Below, one piece after another: positions 24,701 through 34,020 of a DNA stretch of 53,551 nt (the stretch's first letter is position 1; every line of letters begins with the position of its first letter). Source of the stretch: Methanosarcinales archaeon. GTDB taxonomy: Archaea > Halobacteriota > Methanosarcinia > Methanosarcinales > Methanocomedenaceae. A program made the position numbers and the translations under genes. The stretch covers positions 1 to 53,551 of the forward strand of contig JAIOQW010000259.1 of NCBI GenBank assembly GCA_021108405.1. Reading direction: 5' to 3'. Below the pieces are notes generated by a model that saw nothing but the letters and a program-made list of their open reading frames with translations, made no database searches and had not been told where the DNA came from.

Positions 24701-27700
24701 GAGGACGGTGATTATTCAGACCGTTGTAATAGTAATACTCACTTGATGTGAAACTGTCGATACTTGGGTTTGCATCCGTGCCATCATAATTATTTCCTGT
24801 TAGCACTATGTTGCATTCCTCACCCCAGTCGGGTACACGGTCCGAGTCCCATGTTGCATTGGTAATATCAAATTCGACTATAGTGTTTTCAATTGATGAG
24901 GATAAGTTTATTGAGTCAATAAGATATGTGCGATTATAATCGGCATTGCTAAAACTTCCTGATGCCCATGTACTGGTAGAGTTCCTTGAATTCCATGTAG
25001 GTTCGTTGTAATTTGTTATTAGATCAAAGATATTGATCGATCTACTATCGGAATCTGCATCCCATCCCGGATTAGGTTCTCCGGACCCGCGAAGATACAT
25101 TATCACGCTCTCTATCTTTGCATTATGTGTTGGTGCATCCGGAAGTTTCCAGCGCATGATCGAACTGGCCTGATCATTTGCATTGTTGAGGTCATTTGTT
25201 ATATAGATAAATGTTTCATCTGTAAAAGCAGTATCCGGGATTCTGGATATAATATATGTGTCAAGATCATTTGAACGAACATCAATAGGAACGGCCTCCC
25301 TGTCATCATAATAATAACCAGTTGAATCGCTCGTCTGGCCATATACATGTCCTGTCGGGCTAATTAAGGTCAGGTTTAGATATACAGAATTATTGTACCA
25401 TTCCAGGAGTACTTTAAGGTCATTAATAGTTTCATTGATCAGGAAATAATCTTCATATTCGTATGTTGTGAATGTGCAGTTGTATGGGGGATCAACAACC
25501 AGGTCAACGCTTGTCGGATAGGAGGTTAATAATTTGTTATTTGCCAGTATCTCAACATTTCTAATGGCATTGTTCCAGTTCTTGGGATCATAGAAACTGA
25601 TAATGTTTGTTCCGTTGATCACAAGGTGTGAAACATCATATTCGTAACTTTTCCAAATATTATCCCCAGTAACAGGAACATAATTGAGTAAGTTCCCGTT
25701 AATTTTAATATAACATTCGTCACCAGTATCAATATCATATGCATCGAATTTTATCGTATAAATAGAAGTAATGTCCCTCTGAGTAAAACGTCCATTTACA
25801 GCATAGTCAAATGGCGTGAACCCTTCATCACCATATTCGATCTGAGTTATATCATAATCACAGATATCCTGGGCAATTGAATTATAAACAGTACGCAGTT
25901 GTGAGCTGGACGGTGCATTGAAATACTTGCCGCCTGTCTCGAATGCAATACGTTGAAGTAATGATTCATCTATATTTTCAGACCCGCCCAGACCGATAGT
26001 ATAGACTGTAATGCTATTAGCAATTGCATCTGCGATCGCATCCGTGCAATCCATGTCATTTCCTGCAGTACATTTACCGTCAGTAAGCAGGATCATAATT
26101 TTTCTTGCATCAGTGCGGCCGTCTTTAAGTAAAGTATTTCCATCTGCCATACCATCCCCTATTGCAGTGTAACCGGCTGTGATTATATCGTTGATGGTAT
26201 TTCTGATAAGTGTTTTATTATCTGAAGAGTTTAACAGTGTTAGACCTAACCTGATATCACTGGTCCATTCAAATGCTACGACTCCTACCTGTGAATTCGA
26301 GACCAGATTATCCGTGAACACTTTTGCGGCTGTTTTTGCATCGGTCATCGGCTGCTGGGGACTTGATCCAAGATAACGCATACTTCCCGAGCGATCAAGT
26401 ACAAGCACTACATCAAGTGGTGTTCCTGCATAATAATCAGGGTCCATACTTCCTGAACGATCAAGTACAAGAATAGCACTGGCGGCAGGACGTGATACCG
26501 GAAGTTCACCTTCAACAGAGATTATAGTGGTGATATTGATTATATCACCTGAATTTATAATCTCGGGTTCGGCTGTAATGCTTACGCTTAAAAAAGGCTC
26601 ATTTTGTATATTGATAATAACCGAATTATTTACTGAGTAATTGATCGAATTGGCAGTTGCGGTTATCGTTGCATTTCCTGGCACTGATCTGCTTATGAAT
26701 GATGCATATATCTTGCCATTCGAACTGGTATTGGTGACAATATAATTTGTCATATTCATACCTGTCACACTGAGATCACCCATGAGGGGGTTGGTGTTAT
26801 TCAGTATCACTTCAATGTCAGGGAGGGTATGTCCCCATTGGTCTAAAGCTACAACAGTTATAGAAGAGTTGTGGTTGCCAGTAAGCTCATATGAGAGTAC
26901 GGTTGTGGGATTAGCATATATGTCAAAATGATCCAGGTTCCCGGCTATATAATTTATATTTGTGGTGTTGGTGATATTAGTAGGCCCGGACCCGTCATCA
27001 TATTCGGCTGTGATCGTTAGTGTTTCGAGAAAAGGTGTGGGTTCTGTCTGTAGTGTGGCAACTCCCTGGAAATTGATAGGGACTGTTCTTGATTCTGATA
27101 TGCCGGAAAAAATAACTTTTTTATCGATCGCCCCTCCACCAGGCAGTACCGGATTTAGGAATTGATCAACTACACGAGCGCTGATCAGGTATTGGTCTTC
27201 ATTGTTTGCATATGCACTTTTCGGTGTATGGCTTAAGAACAGTTTATCACAATTGTCCGGTGTTCCTTTGATAGTGATTGAAGCATTGACTGAGGTATTT
27301 GATACTGATATATTGATCGTATTATCGCCTGAGCGCTTATCAGTGGTAAAAATGGTAAATGATTTTCCATCCGGATCAGTGCAATTACTTGTTGGTGCAA
27401 GGGTAAGTGAATTATACTCTACCGGACTGTTGTATGTGGTATTGTAAGGCGGTGTGGCATTGAACAGGACAGTGAGGTTGCTGATAGGATTCTCATATCT
27501 GTCATAAACCCATACTGTTAGTTCGGAAGAGGTATTCACTGTGTACTCATCATCATAAAGTGTAGTAAGTGAATAAGGTGCTGCTGGTGTGAATGTGATA
27601 ATAGAAGTGTTTGTTATACTGCTTGTGGTTGCATTTAGGTAGACATTCCTGGCAATAGTTGAATTAATGATAAATAATATACTTGACGTGTTGTGGCTGG

Positions 27701-28289
27701 AATCGGTAATGGTTACACCGGCCTGGTTAATTGTTATGTGAGTGTATGTGTAGGGCGCTCTTGTGAGGTTACACTGGTATAATGTCTCTCCAATAATGTC
27801 ATATATCCGGATATTCAGTGACATATTCACAGTATTATTAACATTCAGGTACTGGTCATATGGGATAATGTGTACTTGTGAATAGTTGCCTACTATAAGC
27901 GGGTCCTGATCGGGATTAATTGATATTGAAGTAGGGGAATCTGCAATAAAGGTGATGTTTGTTGTGTTACAATCGGTTCCCGTAGTTGCCTGTACGAAAG
28001 CATTACCCGAGATAGTTGAATTTATATTAACTGTAGCTATTCCCGATGAATTAGTATATTTTGAAGTTGCACTAAGATTGCCAAGGGTTGTGGTAAAATT
28101 AACAAGGGTATTGTTCTGTGGGGTAGAGTTGTCGAGTATTTTTACATAAATGCCAATATTATCTGCTACTGTATAGGAGGAATGGCTAGTTGTTATCTCT
28201 ACCTCCAGACCAGAAGCAGGCCCTAGCAGGAACATTATAGTAATTAAGATTAAGACAAATTTATTATTTGGGTCCATGTGCAACACCAT
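21765..28289 (-). CDS. Giant secreted VWA / Ig-like / propeller-repeat protein
   Basis: This is about 2174 residues (ATG 28289; ATG 28277 and GTG 28292 are alternatives). A signal peptide (KFVLILITIMFLLGPASG) is followed by Ig-like, invasin-type repeats to about residue 600. At about 606-640 lie two MIDAS motifs in tandem, ILVLDRSGSM and VVLVLDRSGSM, the second opening a full VWA domain to about 808. Next come a DNRLRE-like beta region (about 1000-1190) and a VWA-like helix-strand (AAQLASYAFVSSF.., about 1260). A PPC-like domain (1285-1390) and eight W(D/N)GSxW-type repeats (about 1392-1790) follow. The second half of a VWA (TADGLTAIDEG, VLMTDGIDN) occupies about 1810-1925, with more Ig-like sequence after it. 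It has no C-terminal membrane anchor or LPxTG/PGF sorting motif. It is rich in N-glycosylation sequons. Likely a surface adhesin; the pilin-like operon faces it. Confidence 0.82.
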   Translation of the reverse strand: MVLHMDPNNKFVLILITIMFLLGPASGLEVEITTSHSSYTVADNIGIYVKILDNSTPQNNTLVNFTTTLGNLSATSKYTNSSGIATVNINSTISGNAFVQATTGTDCNTTNITFIADSPTSISINPDQDPLIVGNYSQVHIIPYDQYLNVNNTVNMSLNIRIYDIIGETLYQCNLTRAPYTYTHITINQAGVTITDSSHNTSSILFIINSTIARNVYLNATTSSITNTSIITFTPAAPYSLTTLYDDEYTVNTSSELTVWVYDRYENPISNLTVLFNATPPYNTTYNSPVEYNSLTLAPTSNCTDPDGKSFTIFTTDKRSGDNTINISVSNTSVNASITIKGTPDNCDKLFLSHTPKSAYANNEDQYLISARVVDQFLNPVLPGGGAIDKKVIFSGISESRTVPINFQGVATLQTEPTPFLETLTITAEYDDGSGPTNITNTTNINYIAGNLDHFDIYANPTTVLSYELTGNHNSSITVVALDQWGHTLPDIEVILNNTNPLMGDLSVTGMNMTNYIVTNTSSNGKIYASFISRSVPGNATITATANSINYSVNNSVIINIQNEPFLSVSITAEPEIINSGDIINITTIISVEGELPVSRPAASAILVLDRSGSMDPDYYAGTPLDVVLVLDRSGSMRYLGSSPQQPMTDAKTAAKVFTDNLVSNSQVGVVAFEWTSDIRLGLTLLNSSDNKTLIRNTINDIITAGYTAIGDGMADGNTLLKDGRTDARKIMILLTDGKCTAGNDMDCTDAIADAIANSITVYTIGLGGSENIDESLLQRIAFETGGKYFNAPSSSQLRTVYNSIAQDICDYDITQIEYGDEGFTPFDYAVNGRFTQRDITSIYTIKFDAYDIDTGDECYIKINGNLLNYVPVTGDNIWKSYEYDVSHLVINGTNIISFYDPKNWNNAIRNVEILANNKLLTSYPTSVDLVVDPPYNCTFTTYEYEDYFLINETINDLKVLLEWYNNSVYLNLTLISPTGHVYGQTSDSTGYYYDDREAVPIDVRSNDLDTYIISRIPDTAFTDETFIYITNDLNNANDQASSIMRWKLPDAPTHNAKIESVIMYLRGSGEPNPGWDADSDSRSINIFDLITNYNEPTWNSRNSTSTWASGSFSNADYNRTYLIDSINLSSSIENTIVEFDITNATWDSDRVPDWGEECNIVLTGNNYDGTDANPSIDSFTSSEYYYYNGLNNHRPLVTVTYSIPKDTSEYIWINPLSYTYPDTDNDTVENGNWTVQVSGAMDGSEQFNITTYIDKKSAAQLASYAFVSSFNETRGDKTGLILYSNDNFSTDDCQTSYLRGGNTWVGYFTVNTEAIYYFNLSWADLSDLNISLYQGTTLLDSSTGNSSPEIVSSPLCTDMDYHIIVSKNSNIQNDTQFTVNVSSSPLRTAISAYYDSSGSGGVPRYRTWDGLQWSDEKSANFVGGNIRGIVMQLCPSRDEIIMGTLDDQKDLNIQIWDGSVWGAVEEFSPIANYNNHRGFDIAYEQNSHDAIVVYRNSYTSTCTPRYRVWDGSTWGPESSVDTTDTGSAYIQWVRLAAKPNSDEIILVFMNSDDRLYAQVWDGSAWSNTKVLSTDTATYDYQCFDVVYEQNTGNAVVAWSDKTTGTVRSCAWNGAVWSADSAIYTYSHGVYWIKLASDPNSNNILMGALDSAYDISVSTWNGSTWTLADQLIEDASHGYNRRYFDVEFEQTSGTGIVTWSDNTPTPGYKLWNVSDNSWSLEYSASSVGSSYVSWVKLIPDPYSDNIFLMISDGANDISTQLYSESTWSNPTIFEINSNREYGNYDLVYKKQNISNIRTPVTWTEWYADVTSTLCNDSIEHLCNSIKTITADGLTAIDEGIFKANNEFATIPGNSTMVLMTDGIDNAGYHSILLEVERAKNNNTIIYTIGLGSDESEVDPVLSEIANTTGGKYYFAPDAGTLKDIFRGIAANITNFTADGPELSLIIPHNYLSGTSIATATYIGNSSNSTKDTASNFVVPTYPGNGNAEPNVTTVGNETKLFWKMPNLEPTEKWGVWFKIRMQGAGYVPLILDNSNVTYNDVNDTNITVNISDMDGPSINGSAADIEFIALGTLYLSVNHPTVLIGDPSELSIELRYQDGNPAAAHVTFDTNHGYFGDNKENPYTVCVSFKDEINYASATAGQAYINIIASNGNNSGVDNNTMIIVRPKGLITIS

Positions 28290-28390
28290 CACATTTCATC
28301 ATCATTATGCTAATGATGTAGTTATGTATGTGATTACTCATATATATAATTAACTATAGTATCGGCGAGATTTTTACAGAACATAATGAA

Positions 28391-28423
28391 AACGCAAAGA
28401 AAAATAATAACACTCTTTGCGTT
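28391..28423. repeat. Inverted repeat between the VWA gene and pgk
   Basis: Perfect 9-bp arms AACGCAAAG (28391-28399) and CTTTGCGTT (28415-28423) lie in the divergent region. The same wording occurs as CTTTGCGGACTTTGCGG near 18111-18127. It may be an operator for either gene or a dispersed repeat. Confidence 0.35.
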
Positions 28424-28555
28424 AAAATGATGAAATTTGAGGAATTTGTAATCCCGATACCAGGATAGAAATAGTTAAGCCGCAATAGTTATAAAAAAAC
28501 AAAATAATATATCATTTTCATACAAAACAATAAGAAAATAAGGGGTATGAAATAG

Positions 28556-29794
28556 TTGTCTGTAAAAGAATACCTAACTATTGAAGATATTGATCTATCG
28601 GGAAAAACGGTTCTGTGCAGACTGGACCTGAATTCGCCTATGACTCCGGATAATAGGATCCTTGATGATAAACGGTTCAGGAGTTCATTGAACACACTTA
28701 AAGAGATGGATGATTCAAAAGTAGTGCTAATGAGTCACCAGAGCAGACCTGGCAAACGTGATTTCATGAGAATGGAACCTCATGCTAGGCGGCTGTCTGA
28801 CCTACTTGATAGAGATATAAACTATGTAGATTCTATTTTTAACTCCAGTGCAGTCTCTGAAATAAAAAAACTTAAGAATGGAGATATTATGATGCTGGAG
28901 AATGTCAGGTTCTTTTCAGAAGAGAGCTTAAATCGCTCGGCACAGGAACATGCCACATCCCATATGGTTAAACGTCTATCTCCATTTATCGATGTATACA
29001 TGAACGATGCCTTTGCTGTTTCTCACCGTTCCCATTTATCTATCATGGGTTTTACGTGGGTGCTTCCCAGCATAGCTGGCAGACTGATGGAGAAAGAGAT
29101 CCACTCTTTAAGTAAGGGATGCCATGGTAGTGACGGTGTGTGCATATATGTTTTGGGCGGAACAAAAGTGGATGATTCCTTAAAAGTAGTAAGGCATGTA
29201 TTGACCAATAACATGGCTGATAAAGTACTACTTACCGGTGTGGTTGCCAATGTTTTCTTAGCCGCTAAGAATGTGGATATTGGTAAACTCAATATGGATT
29301 ATATAAAATCCCAGGGATATGCGGACCAGATAGCACAAGCACAGCAACTTATTAATAAATTTGATAATAGGATCGGTCTACCTATAGATGTTGCACTGGA
29401 TAACCATAGCGAAAGAGTAGAAGAAGGCATTGACGAGCTTGGTAAGAACAGTGACATGGATCTATATATAAATGATATCGGACTTGAGACCATAGTGTCC
29501 TTCTCTAAAGAGATAAAAGCGGCTCAAACAGTAATCATGAACGGCCCTGCAGGAGTATTTGAGAAGGATGCCTTTACACTGGGTACAGTGGAACTGATCG
29601 AAGCAGCAACACAATCACAGTTCAGCGTGATAGGCGGGGGACATATCGCTGCTGCAGTGGAACAGCTTGGTATGGAATCCAGGATCGATCATGTAAGTAC
29701 TGGCGGCGGGGCTTGTATTGATTTCTTAGCAGGAGAAAAATTACCCGGGATCGAAGCTTTGAAAGATTCAGCAGCAAAGTATAGAGCAAAATAG
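28556..29794 (+). CDS. pgk: Phosphoglycerate kinase (archaeal)
   Basis: This 412-residue enzyme transfers phosphate between 1,3-bisphosphoglycerate and ADP in lower glycolysis/gluconeogenesis. Motifs include CRLDLNSPM (substrate loop), MSHQSRPGK, VYMNDAFAVSHRSHLS, NGPAGVFEKDAF, VIGGGHIAAA and STGGGACIDFLAG (nucleotide site). The start is a TTG at 28556: the ATG just upstream (ATGAAATAG) is closed by a stop, and MSVKEYLTIEDI is the usual N-terminus. It runs alone, followed by the initiator tRNA. Confidence 0.95.
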   Translation: MSVKEYLTIEDIDLSGKTVLCRLDLNSPMTPDNRILDDKRFRSSLNTLKEMDDSKVVLMSHQSRPGKRDFMRMEPHARRLSDLLDRDINYVDSIFNSSAVSEIKKLKNGDIMMLENVRFFSEESLNRSAQEHATSHMVKRLSPFIDVYMNDAFAVSHRSHLSIMGFTWVLPSIAGRLMEKEIHSLSKGCHGSDGVCIYVLGGTKVDDSLKVVRHVLTNNMADKVLLTGVVANVFLAAKNVDIGKLNMDYIKSQGYADQIAQAQQLINKFDNRIGLPIDVALDNHSERVEEGIDELGKNSDMDLYINDIGLETIVSFSKEIKAAQTVIMNGPAGVFEKDAFTLGTVELIEAATQSQFSVIGGGHIAAAVEQLGMESRIDHVSTGGGACIDFLAGEKLPGIEALKDSAAKYRAK

Positions 29795-29865
29795 GGGTAT
29801 TTACCGAAGCCCTTATATCCGATAGTCTCCAATTGTGGCACTTACCCACACCACAAATTATTATT

Positions 29866-29940
29866 AGCGGGGTGGGGTAGTCAGGAAATCCCGACGGGCT
29901 CATAACCCGTAGATCCATGGTTCGAATCCATGCCCCGCTA
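29866..29940 (+). tRNA. Initiator tRNA-Met (CAT)
   Basis: This is a 75-nt cloverleaf. Acceptor stem AGCGGGG pairs with CCCCGCT. The anticodon stem-loop is CGGG-CTCATAA-CCCG with anticodon CAT, and the T arm is CATGG-TTCGAAT-CCATG. The A1-U72 pair and three consecutive G-C pairs in the anticodon stem are initiator features. No intron; CCA is not encoded. Confidence 0.95.
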
Positions 29941-29975
29941 TTCTTTTATTTACTTATCCTAAGAGTTGTGTCCCT

Positions 29976-31868
29976 ATGACTAAAGAATATGATTATGACA
30001 AACTGGGTTTCAAGGCAGGTCTTGAGATTCATCAACAGTTGAACACACAAGAAAAACTTTTTTGCGGTTGTCCTACACAGCTCATGGATACGGCAGATTC
30101 TACTTACCAATATTATAGATATCTTCGCCCTACGCGCAGTGAAATGGGTGAAGTGGACAGAGCTGCTCTTGAAGAGATTATGCACAAAAGGAAATTTGTC
30201 TATATGGCTTACGATACTACCTGTCTGGTAGAGAATGACGAAGAGCCGCCAAGAGAGCTGAATAAAGAAGCTATTGCCACAACTCTTTTGATAGCCAGAC
30301 TCTTTAACATGGATGTTTTTGATGAGATTCATACTATGCGTAAGATCGTTATTGACGGTTCTAATACATCCGGATTTCAACGTACAGCACTGGTATCTAC
30401 CAACGGCTATATGGAGACTTCACAAGGCAATGTAGGAGTTGGTGTACTTTGTCTGGAAGAAGAAGCTGCTCAGAGGATAGAAGATAAAGCAGATCACGTG
30501 GTCTTTTCAATTGACAGGCTGGGTATTCCCCTGGTGGAAATTGGTACCGAACCGGATATCAGGTCTCCACTTCATGCCAGGGAAACAGCAGAATTAATAG
30601 GTATGTTGCTTCGCTCGACAGGTAAGGTCAAACGCGGTCAGGGCACTATCAGGCAAGATGTGAATGTGTCGATAGCCAGGGGCGCCCGTGTAGAGATCAA
30701 AGGTGTACAGGCACTCGACCTGATAGAAACTATAGTCGAGCGTGAAGTTGAGCGTCAGGTGAATTTGCTTGAGATCATGGATGAATTGCAAAAAGGCAGT
30801 GCTTCGGTACAGGGTGATATTATTGATGTTACACATCTGTTTGTAAAGACCCAGTCTGAAGTGATTAAAAAAGCATTGAAAAAAGGCGTAGTACTTGCAG
30901 TGAACCTGCATGGTTTTGCAGGTCTCGTGGGCAGGGAGATACAGCCTGGTAGAAGACTGGGTAGTGAGCTGTCTGACTATGCAAAAAAATCAGGCGTAGG
31001 CGGAATATTCCATACGGATGAATTACCGGCATATGGTATTACTGCCCGGGAAATAGAAGCTCTGCAGCAGGCTTTGGATGCAAAGGTCGAAGACTGTGTG
31101 GTTTTGGTAGCTGATCTTAAAGAACGTGCATTTAGTGCTCTCGGGATGGTGGTGGACCGCAGCCGTTTCGCGATGACCTCTGTTCCGGAAGAGACCAGAA
31201 AAGCTTTGCCCGACGGCAACTCTGCCTATATGAGGCCACTGCCTGGCGCAGCCAGGATGTATCCTGAAACAGATGTGCCTCCGGTAGTTGTGACGCACGA
31301 AATGCTTCATGATATCGCACTTCCTGAACTCCTGCCTGCGCGAAAGGGCAGGTATATGAAGGACCATAGCCTTAATGAGGAACTTGCAGAGAGAGTTGCT
31401 TTTAAACATTTCGAATTATTCGAAGATATTTTATCCGGAATGGGTGATACGGAAATAAATGTCACACTAATTGCCAGCACTTTAGTGAATACTTTAACAG
31501 AGCTAAGACGAGAGGGAATTGATGTAAATCAATTAGACACCGGTCAATATGTAGATATATTCAAATTGATAGCTTCCGGAGATGCTGCAAAGGAAGTAGT
31601 TCCCGAACTGTTATCTACGATCATAGCACAACCTGGAATATCGGCACAAGATGCGGCGCAGCAATTGGGTCTGGGAACAAAACACAAAGAAGATATCGAA
31701 ACCATGGTCGATGAGATCATTTCCCGGCGGATGGACTTTATTACCGAGCGAGGGCTTGGGGCAGTAGGACCATTGATGGGATTGGTCATGAAAGAAATGC
31801 GAGGCAGTGTGGACGGAAAAGTAGTGAGTGATATTGTAACAGAGAAGATCAAGAATATACTCTCTTGA
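29976..31868 (+). CDS. gatE: Glu-tRNA(Gln) amidotransferase subunit E
   Basis: This 630-residue archaeal amidotransferase subunit, together with GatD (not in the window), converts Glu-tRNA(Gln) to Gln-tRNA(Gln). The N-terminal GatB-type kinase domain contains GLEIHQQLNTQEKLFCGCPT and VEIGTEPDIRSP. A GAD-like insert and a C-terminal YqeY/tail domain (about 480-630) complete the usual length. The ATG at 29976 is followed directly by the conserved YDYDKLGFKAGLEIH. It starts 35 bp after the tRNA gene. Confidence 0.96.
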   Translation: MTKEYDYDKLGFKAGLEIHQQLNTQEKLFCGCPTQLMDTADSTYQYYRYLRPTRSEMGEVDRAALEEIMHKRKFVYMAYDTTCLVENDEEPPRELNKEAIATTLLIARLFNMDVFDEIHTMRKIVIDGSNTSGFQRTALVSTNGYMETSQGNVGVGVLCLEEEAAQRIEDKADHVVFSIDRLGIPLVEIGTEPDIRSPLHARETAELIGMLLRSTGKVKRGQGTIRQDVNVSIARGARVEIKGVQALDLIETIVEREVERQVNLLEIMDELQKGSASVQGDIIDVTHLFVKTQSEVIKKALKKGVVLAVNLHGFAGLVGREIQPGRRLGSELSDYAKKSGVGGIFHTDELPAYGITAREIEALQQALDAKVEDCVVLVADLKERAFSALGMVVDRSRFAMTSVPEETRKALPDGNSAYMRPLPGAARMYPETDVPPVVVTHEMLHDIALPELLPARKGRYMKDHSLNEELAERVAFKHFELFEDILSGMGDTEINVTLIASTLVNTLTELRREGIDVNQLDTGQYVDIFKLIASGDAAKEVVPELLSTIIAQPGISAQDAAQQLGLGTKHKEDIETMVDEIISRRMDFITERGLGAVGPLMGLVMKEMRGSVDGKVVSDIVTEKIKNILS

Positions 31869-32050
31869 ATTTTCAGTGTAATATATTATCGTTATATTTA
31901 TGTATTATGTACAATTTTACTACACTAAATAAAATAGTAACATTGAATCAATAATTTTATTAAATATAACATATCAATAAGCATAAATCGCATGAATTAA
32001 ATGTGAACTGAACAATTATAAAATAATAAAAATAATGTGTGAGGAGACTT

Positions 32051-33673
32051 ATGTCATTTTTTATCGAAATAAAGAACCTATCATTGGGATTTGATGATGT
32101 TGATGTATTGAAAAATATAAATCTGACAATCAATGAAGGAGAAACTATAGGAATACTTGGTAGAAGCGGTGCAGGGAAATCAATTCTAATGCACGTCTTA
32201 AGAGGTGTGGAAGAATTCGAAAGGATATCGGGACAGGTTTTATACCGTATTGCATTATGTAATGAATGCGGATATGTTGAACCACCGAGAAGAATAGGTG
32301 ACCCCTGTCCCAAGTGTAACACTGTACTATCAGAAAAGACTGTTGATTTTGTTACTCTTCCTATACATGATCCTATCAGGAAAGCCATATCACGTAGACT
32401 TGCCATCATGCTGCAGCGGACCTTTGCTCTGTATGGGGATGATAGGGTTATTGTCAATGTTATGAACTCTTTGACAGAGATAGGCGAAAAGGGACCGACA
32501 GCTATCCATAAAGCAGCAGATCTGCTTGATCAGGTAAACCTTTCACACCGGATGATGCATATTGCACGGGAACTCAGCGGTGGAGAAAAACAAAGAGTTG
32601 TCCTGGCAAGACAACTGGTTAAAGACCCTATGATGCTTCTGGCAGACGAGCCCACGGGTACTCTTGATCCCAAAACAGCTGAACTGGTCCACAAGAGTAT
32701 TAAAAATGCTGTGGAAAACTATCAAATGTCACTGGTGATCACCTCTCACTGGCCACAGGTTATTGAAGAGCTATCTGATAAAGCCATCTGGATTGATGAA
32801 GGTGTGATTGTTGCCGAAGGTGATCCGAAAACAGTTTGTGCCGATTTCATGAAACAGGTTACTGCAGTAAAGAAAACCGAAGTAGAGGTTGGAGAACCGA
32901 TCGTTAAGGTAGATAAACTCAGAATGAACTATTTCTCACTTGACCGTGGTGTTGTTAATGCTGTAGATAATATTAAGTTTGATGTAAAGGAAGGAGAAAT
33001 ATTCGGTCTGATCGGAATAAGTGGTGCTGGTAAGACTACAACTTCCAAGATCATCACAGGTGTTCTAACCCCTACTGATGGTGACGTGGATGTCAGGATA
33101 GGGGATGAATGGATAGATATGACTGTAAAAGGTCCGCATGGTAAGGGAAGAGCTTCCAAATACATCGGCGTGTTGTACCAGGAATACAGCTTATATCCAC
33201 ACAGGAATATTATTGATAATCTGACTGAAGCTATTGGCCTGGAACTACCCCATGAACTGGGAGAACGAAAGGCGATCAATACATTAATGACAGCAGGATA
33301 CTCAGAGAAAAAAGCCAAGACTATCCTGACCAAGATGCCAGATGAACTCAGCGAAGGAGAGCGTCATAGGGTAGCTATGGCACAGGTTTTAATGAAAGAA
33401 CCTCGTATACTGGTGTTTGATGAGCCTACGGGTACAATGGATCCTGTTACAAAGATGGAGGTTACCAAATCGATCCTTCATGCCAGAGAGGCGTTAGGTG
33501 AGACCTTTATTATCGTGTCACATGACATGGACTTCGTCGGTGAAATATGTGATAGGGCGGCACTCATGAGAATGGGTAAGATCGTGGAAATAGGAGATAC
33601 TTCCAGAATTCTTTCCGAACTTACTAAAGATGAACGTGTTGAAGGGGCAGAAGGTATATCAAAAGACTTATAG
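32051..33673 (+). CDS. atwA: Methyl-coenzyme M reductase activation ATPase, component A2
   Basis: This protein of about 540 residues has two ABC ATPase domains. Domain 1 has [19 protein letters not shown] and LLADEPTG; domain 2 has [20 protein letters not shown] and LVFDEPTG. Domain 1 carries an insert with two CxxC pairs (CNECGY, CPKC, about residues 75-100), a likely zinc or cluster site typical of this family. A2 supplies ATP hydrolysis for reductive activation of the Ni-F430 centre of methyl-coenzyme M reductase, with McrC and marker proteins. I take ATG 32051 after GAGGAG rather than the GTG at 32039. The mmp genes follow after a hairpin element. Confidence 0.93.
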   Translation: MSFFIEIKNLSLGFDDVDVLKNINLTINEGETIGILGRSGAGKSILMHVLRGVEEFERISGQVLYRIALCNECGYVEPPRRIGDPCPKCNTVLSEKTVDFVTLPIHDPIRKAISRRLAIMLQRTFALYGDDRVIVNVMNSLTEIGEKGPTAIHKAADLLDQVNLSHRMMHIARELSGGEKQRVVLARQLVKDPMMLLADEPTGTLDPKTAELVHKSIKNAVENYQMSLVITSHWPQVIEELSDKAIWIDEGVIVAEGDPKTVCADFMKQVTAVKKTEVEVGEPIVKVDKLRMNYFSLDRGVVNAVDNIKFDVKEGEIFGLIGISGAGKTTTSKIITGVLTPTDGDVDVRIGDEWIDMTVKGPHGKGRASKYIGVLYQEYSLYPHRNIIDNLTEAIGLELPHELGERKAINTLMTAGYSEKKAKTILTKMPDELSEGERHRVAMAQVLMKEPRILVFDEPTGTMDPVTKMEVTKSILHAREALGETFIIVSHDMDFVGEICDRAALMRMGKIVEIGDTSRILSELTKDERVEGAEGISKDL

Positions 33674-33712
33674 TATTTAATCCTATTAAAGTTGGTAAAT
33701 CAATTAATGATT

Positions 33713-33881
33713 AAAGAACAGAATCCTCCCTTCGGTCGGATTTTCTTGACCGACATTCCGAAGGAATGGAGGATTAGAAGATTCGTAGAATCTTCGCATG
33801 AGGCTCTCAAAAGAGCCGAAGATTAGAAAATGTGAACGAAGTGAGGATTTTCGATATACCAAGTTATACTTGATATACTAT
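33713..33881 (+). repeat. Modular hairpin element, copy D (two-slot form)
   Basis: Order: opening hairpin, slot 1 = CATTCC-GAA-GGAATG, constant GAAGATTC-GTA-GAATCTTC, slot 2 = GGCTCT-CAAA-AGAGCC, GAAAATG..gaTTTTC (slightly decayed), terminal hairpin. It separates atwA from the mmp genes. Confidence 0.87.
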
Positions 33882-34020
33882 GAAAATATATGAGTACATA
33901 AAATTATGTACCTATACAATTATATATACTAATGTGTGCTTGTGTGGATCAATAAGATAATACTTAAATACCAAAACAACAATCCGTTTAGCTATAATTT
34001 TTCATTATACAGGAAAGGTC

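Noticed and set aside
21950-28150. Plus-strand frames opposite the giant VWA protein (for example 26962-27165 and 27202-27447)
   Set aside because: They are antisense to the Asn/Thr-rich repeats and have no independent start signals.
30594-31409. Several minus-strand frames inside gatE
   Set aside because: They are shadows of a strongly conserved gene on the other strand.
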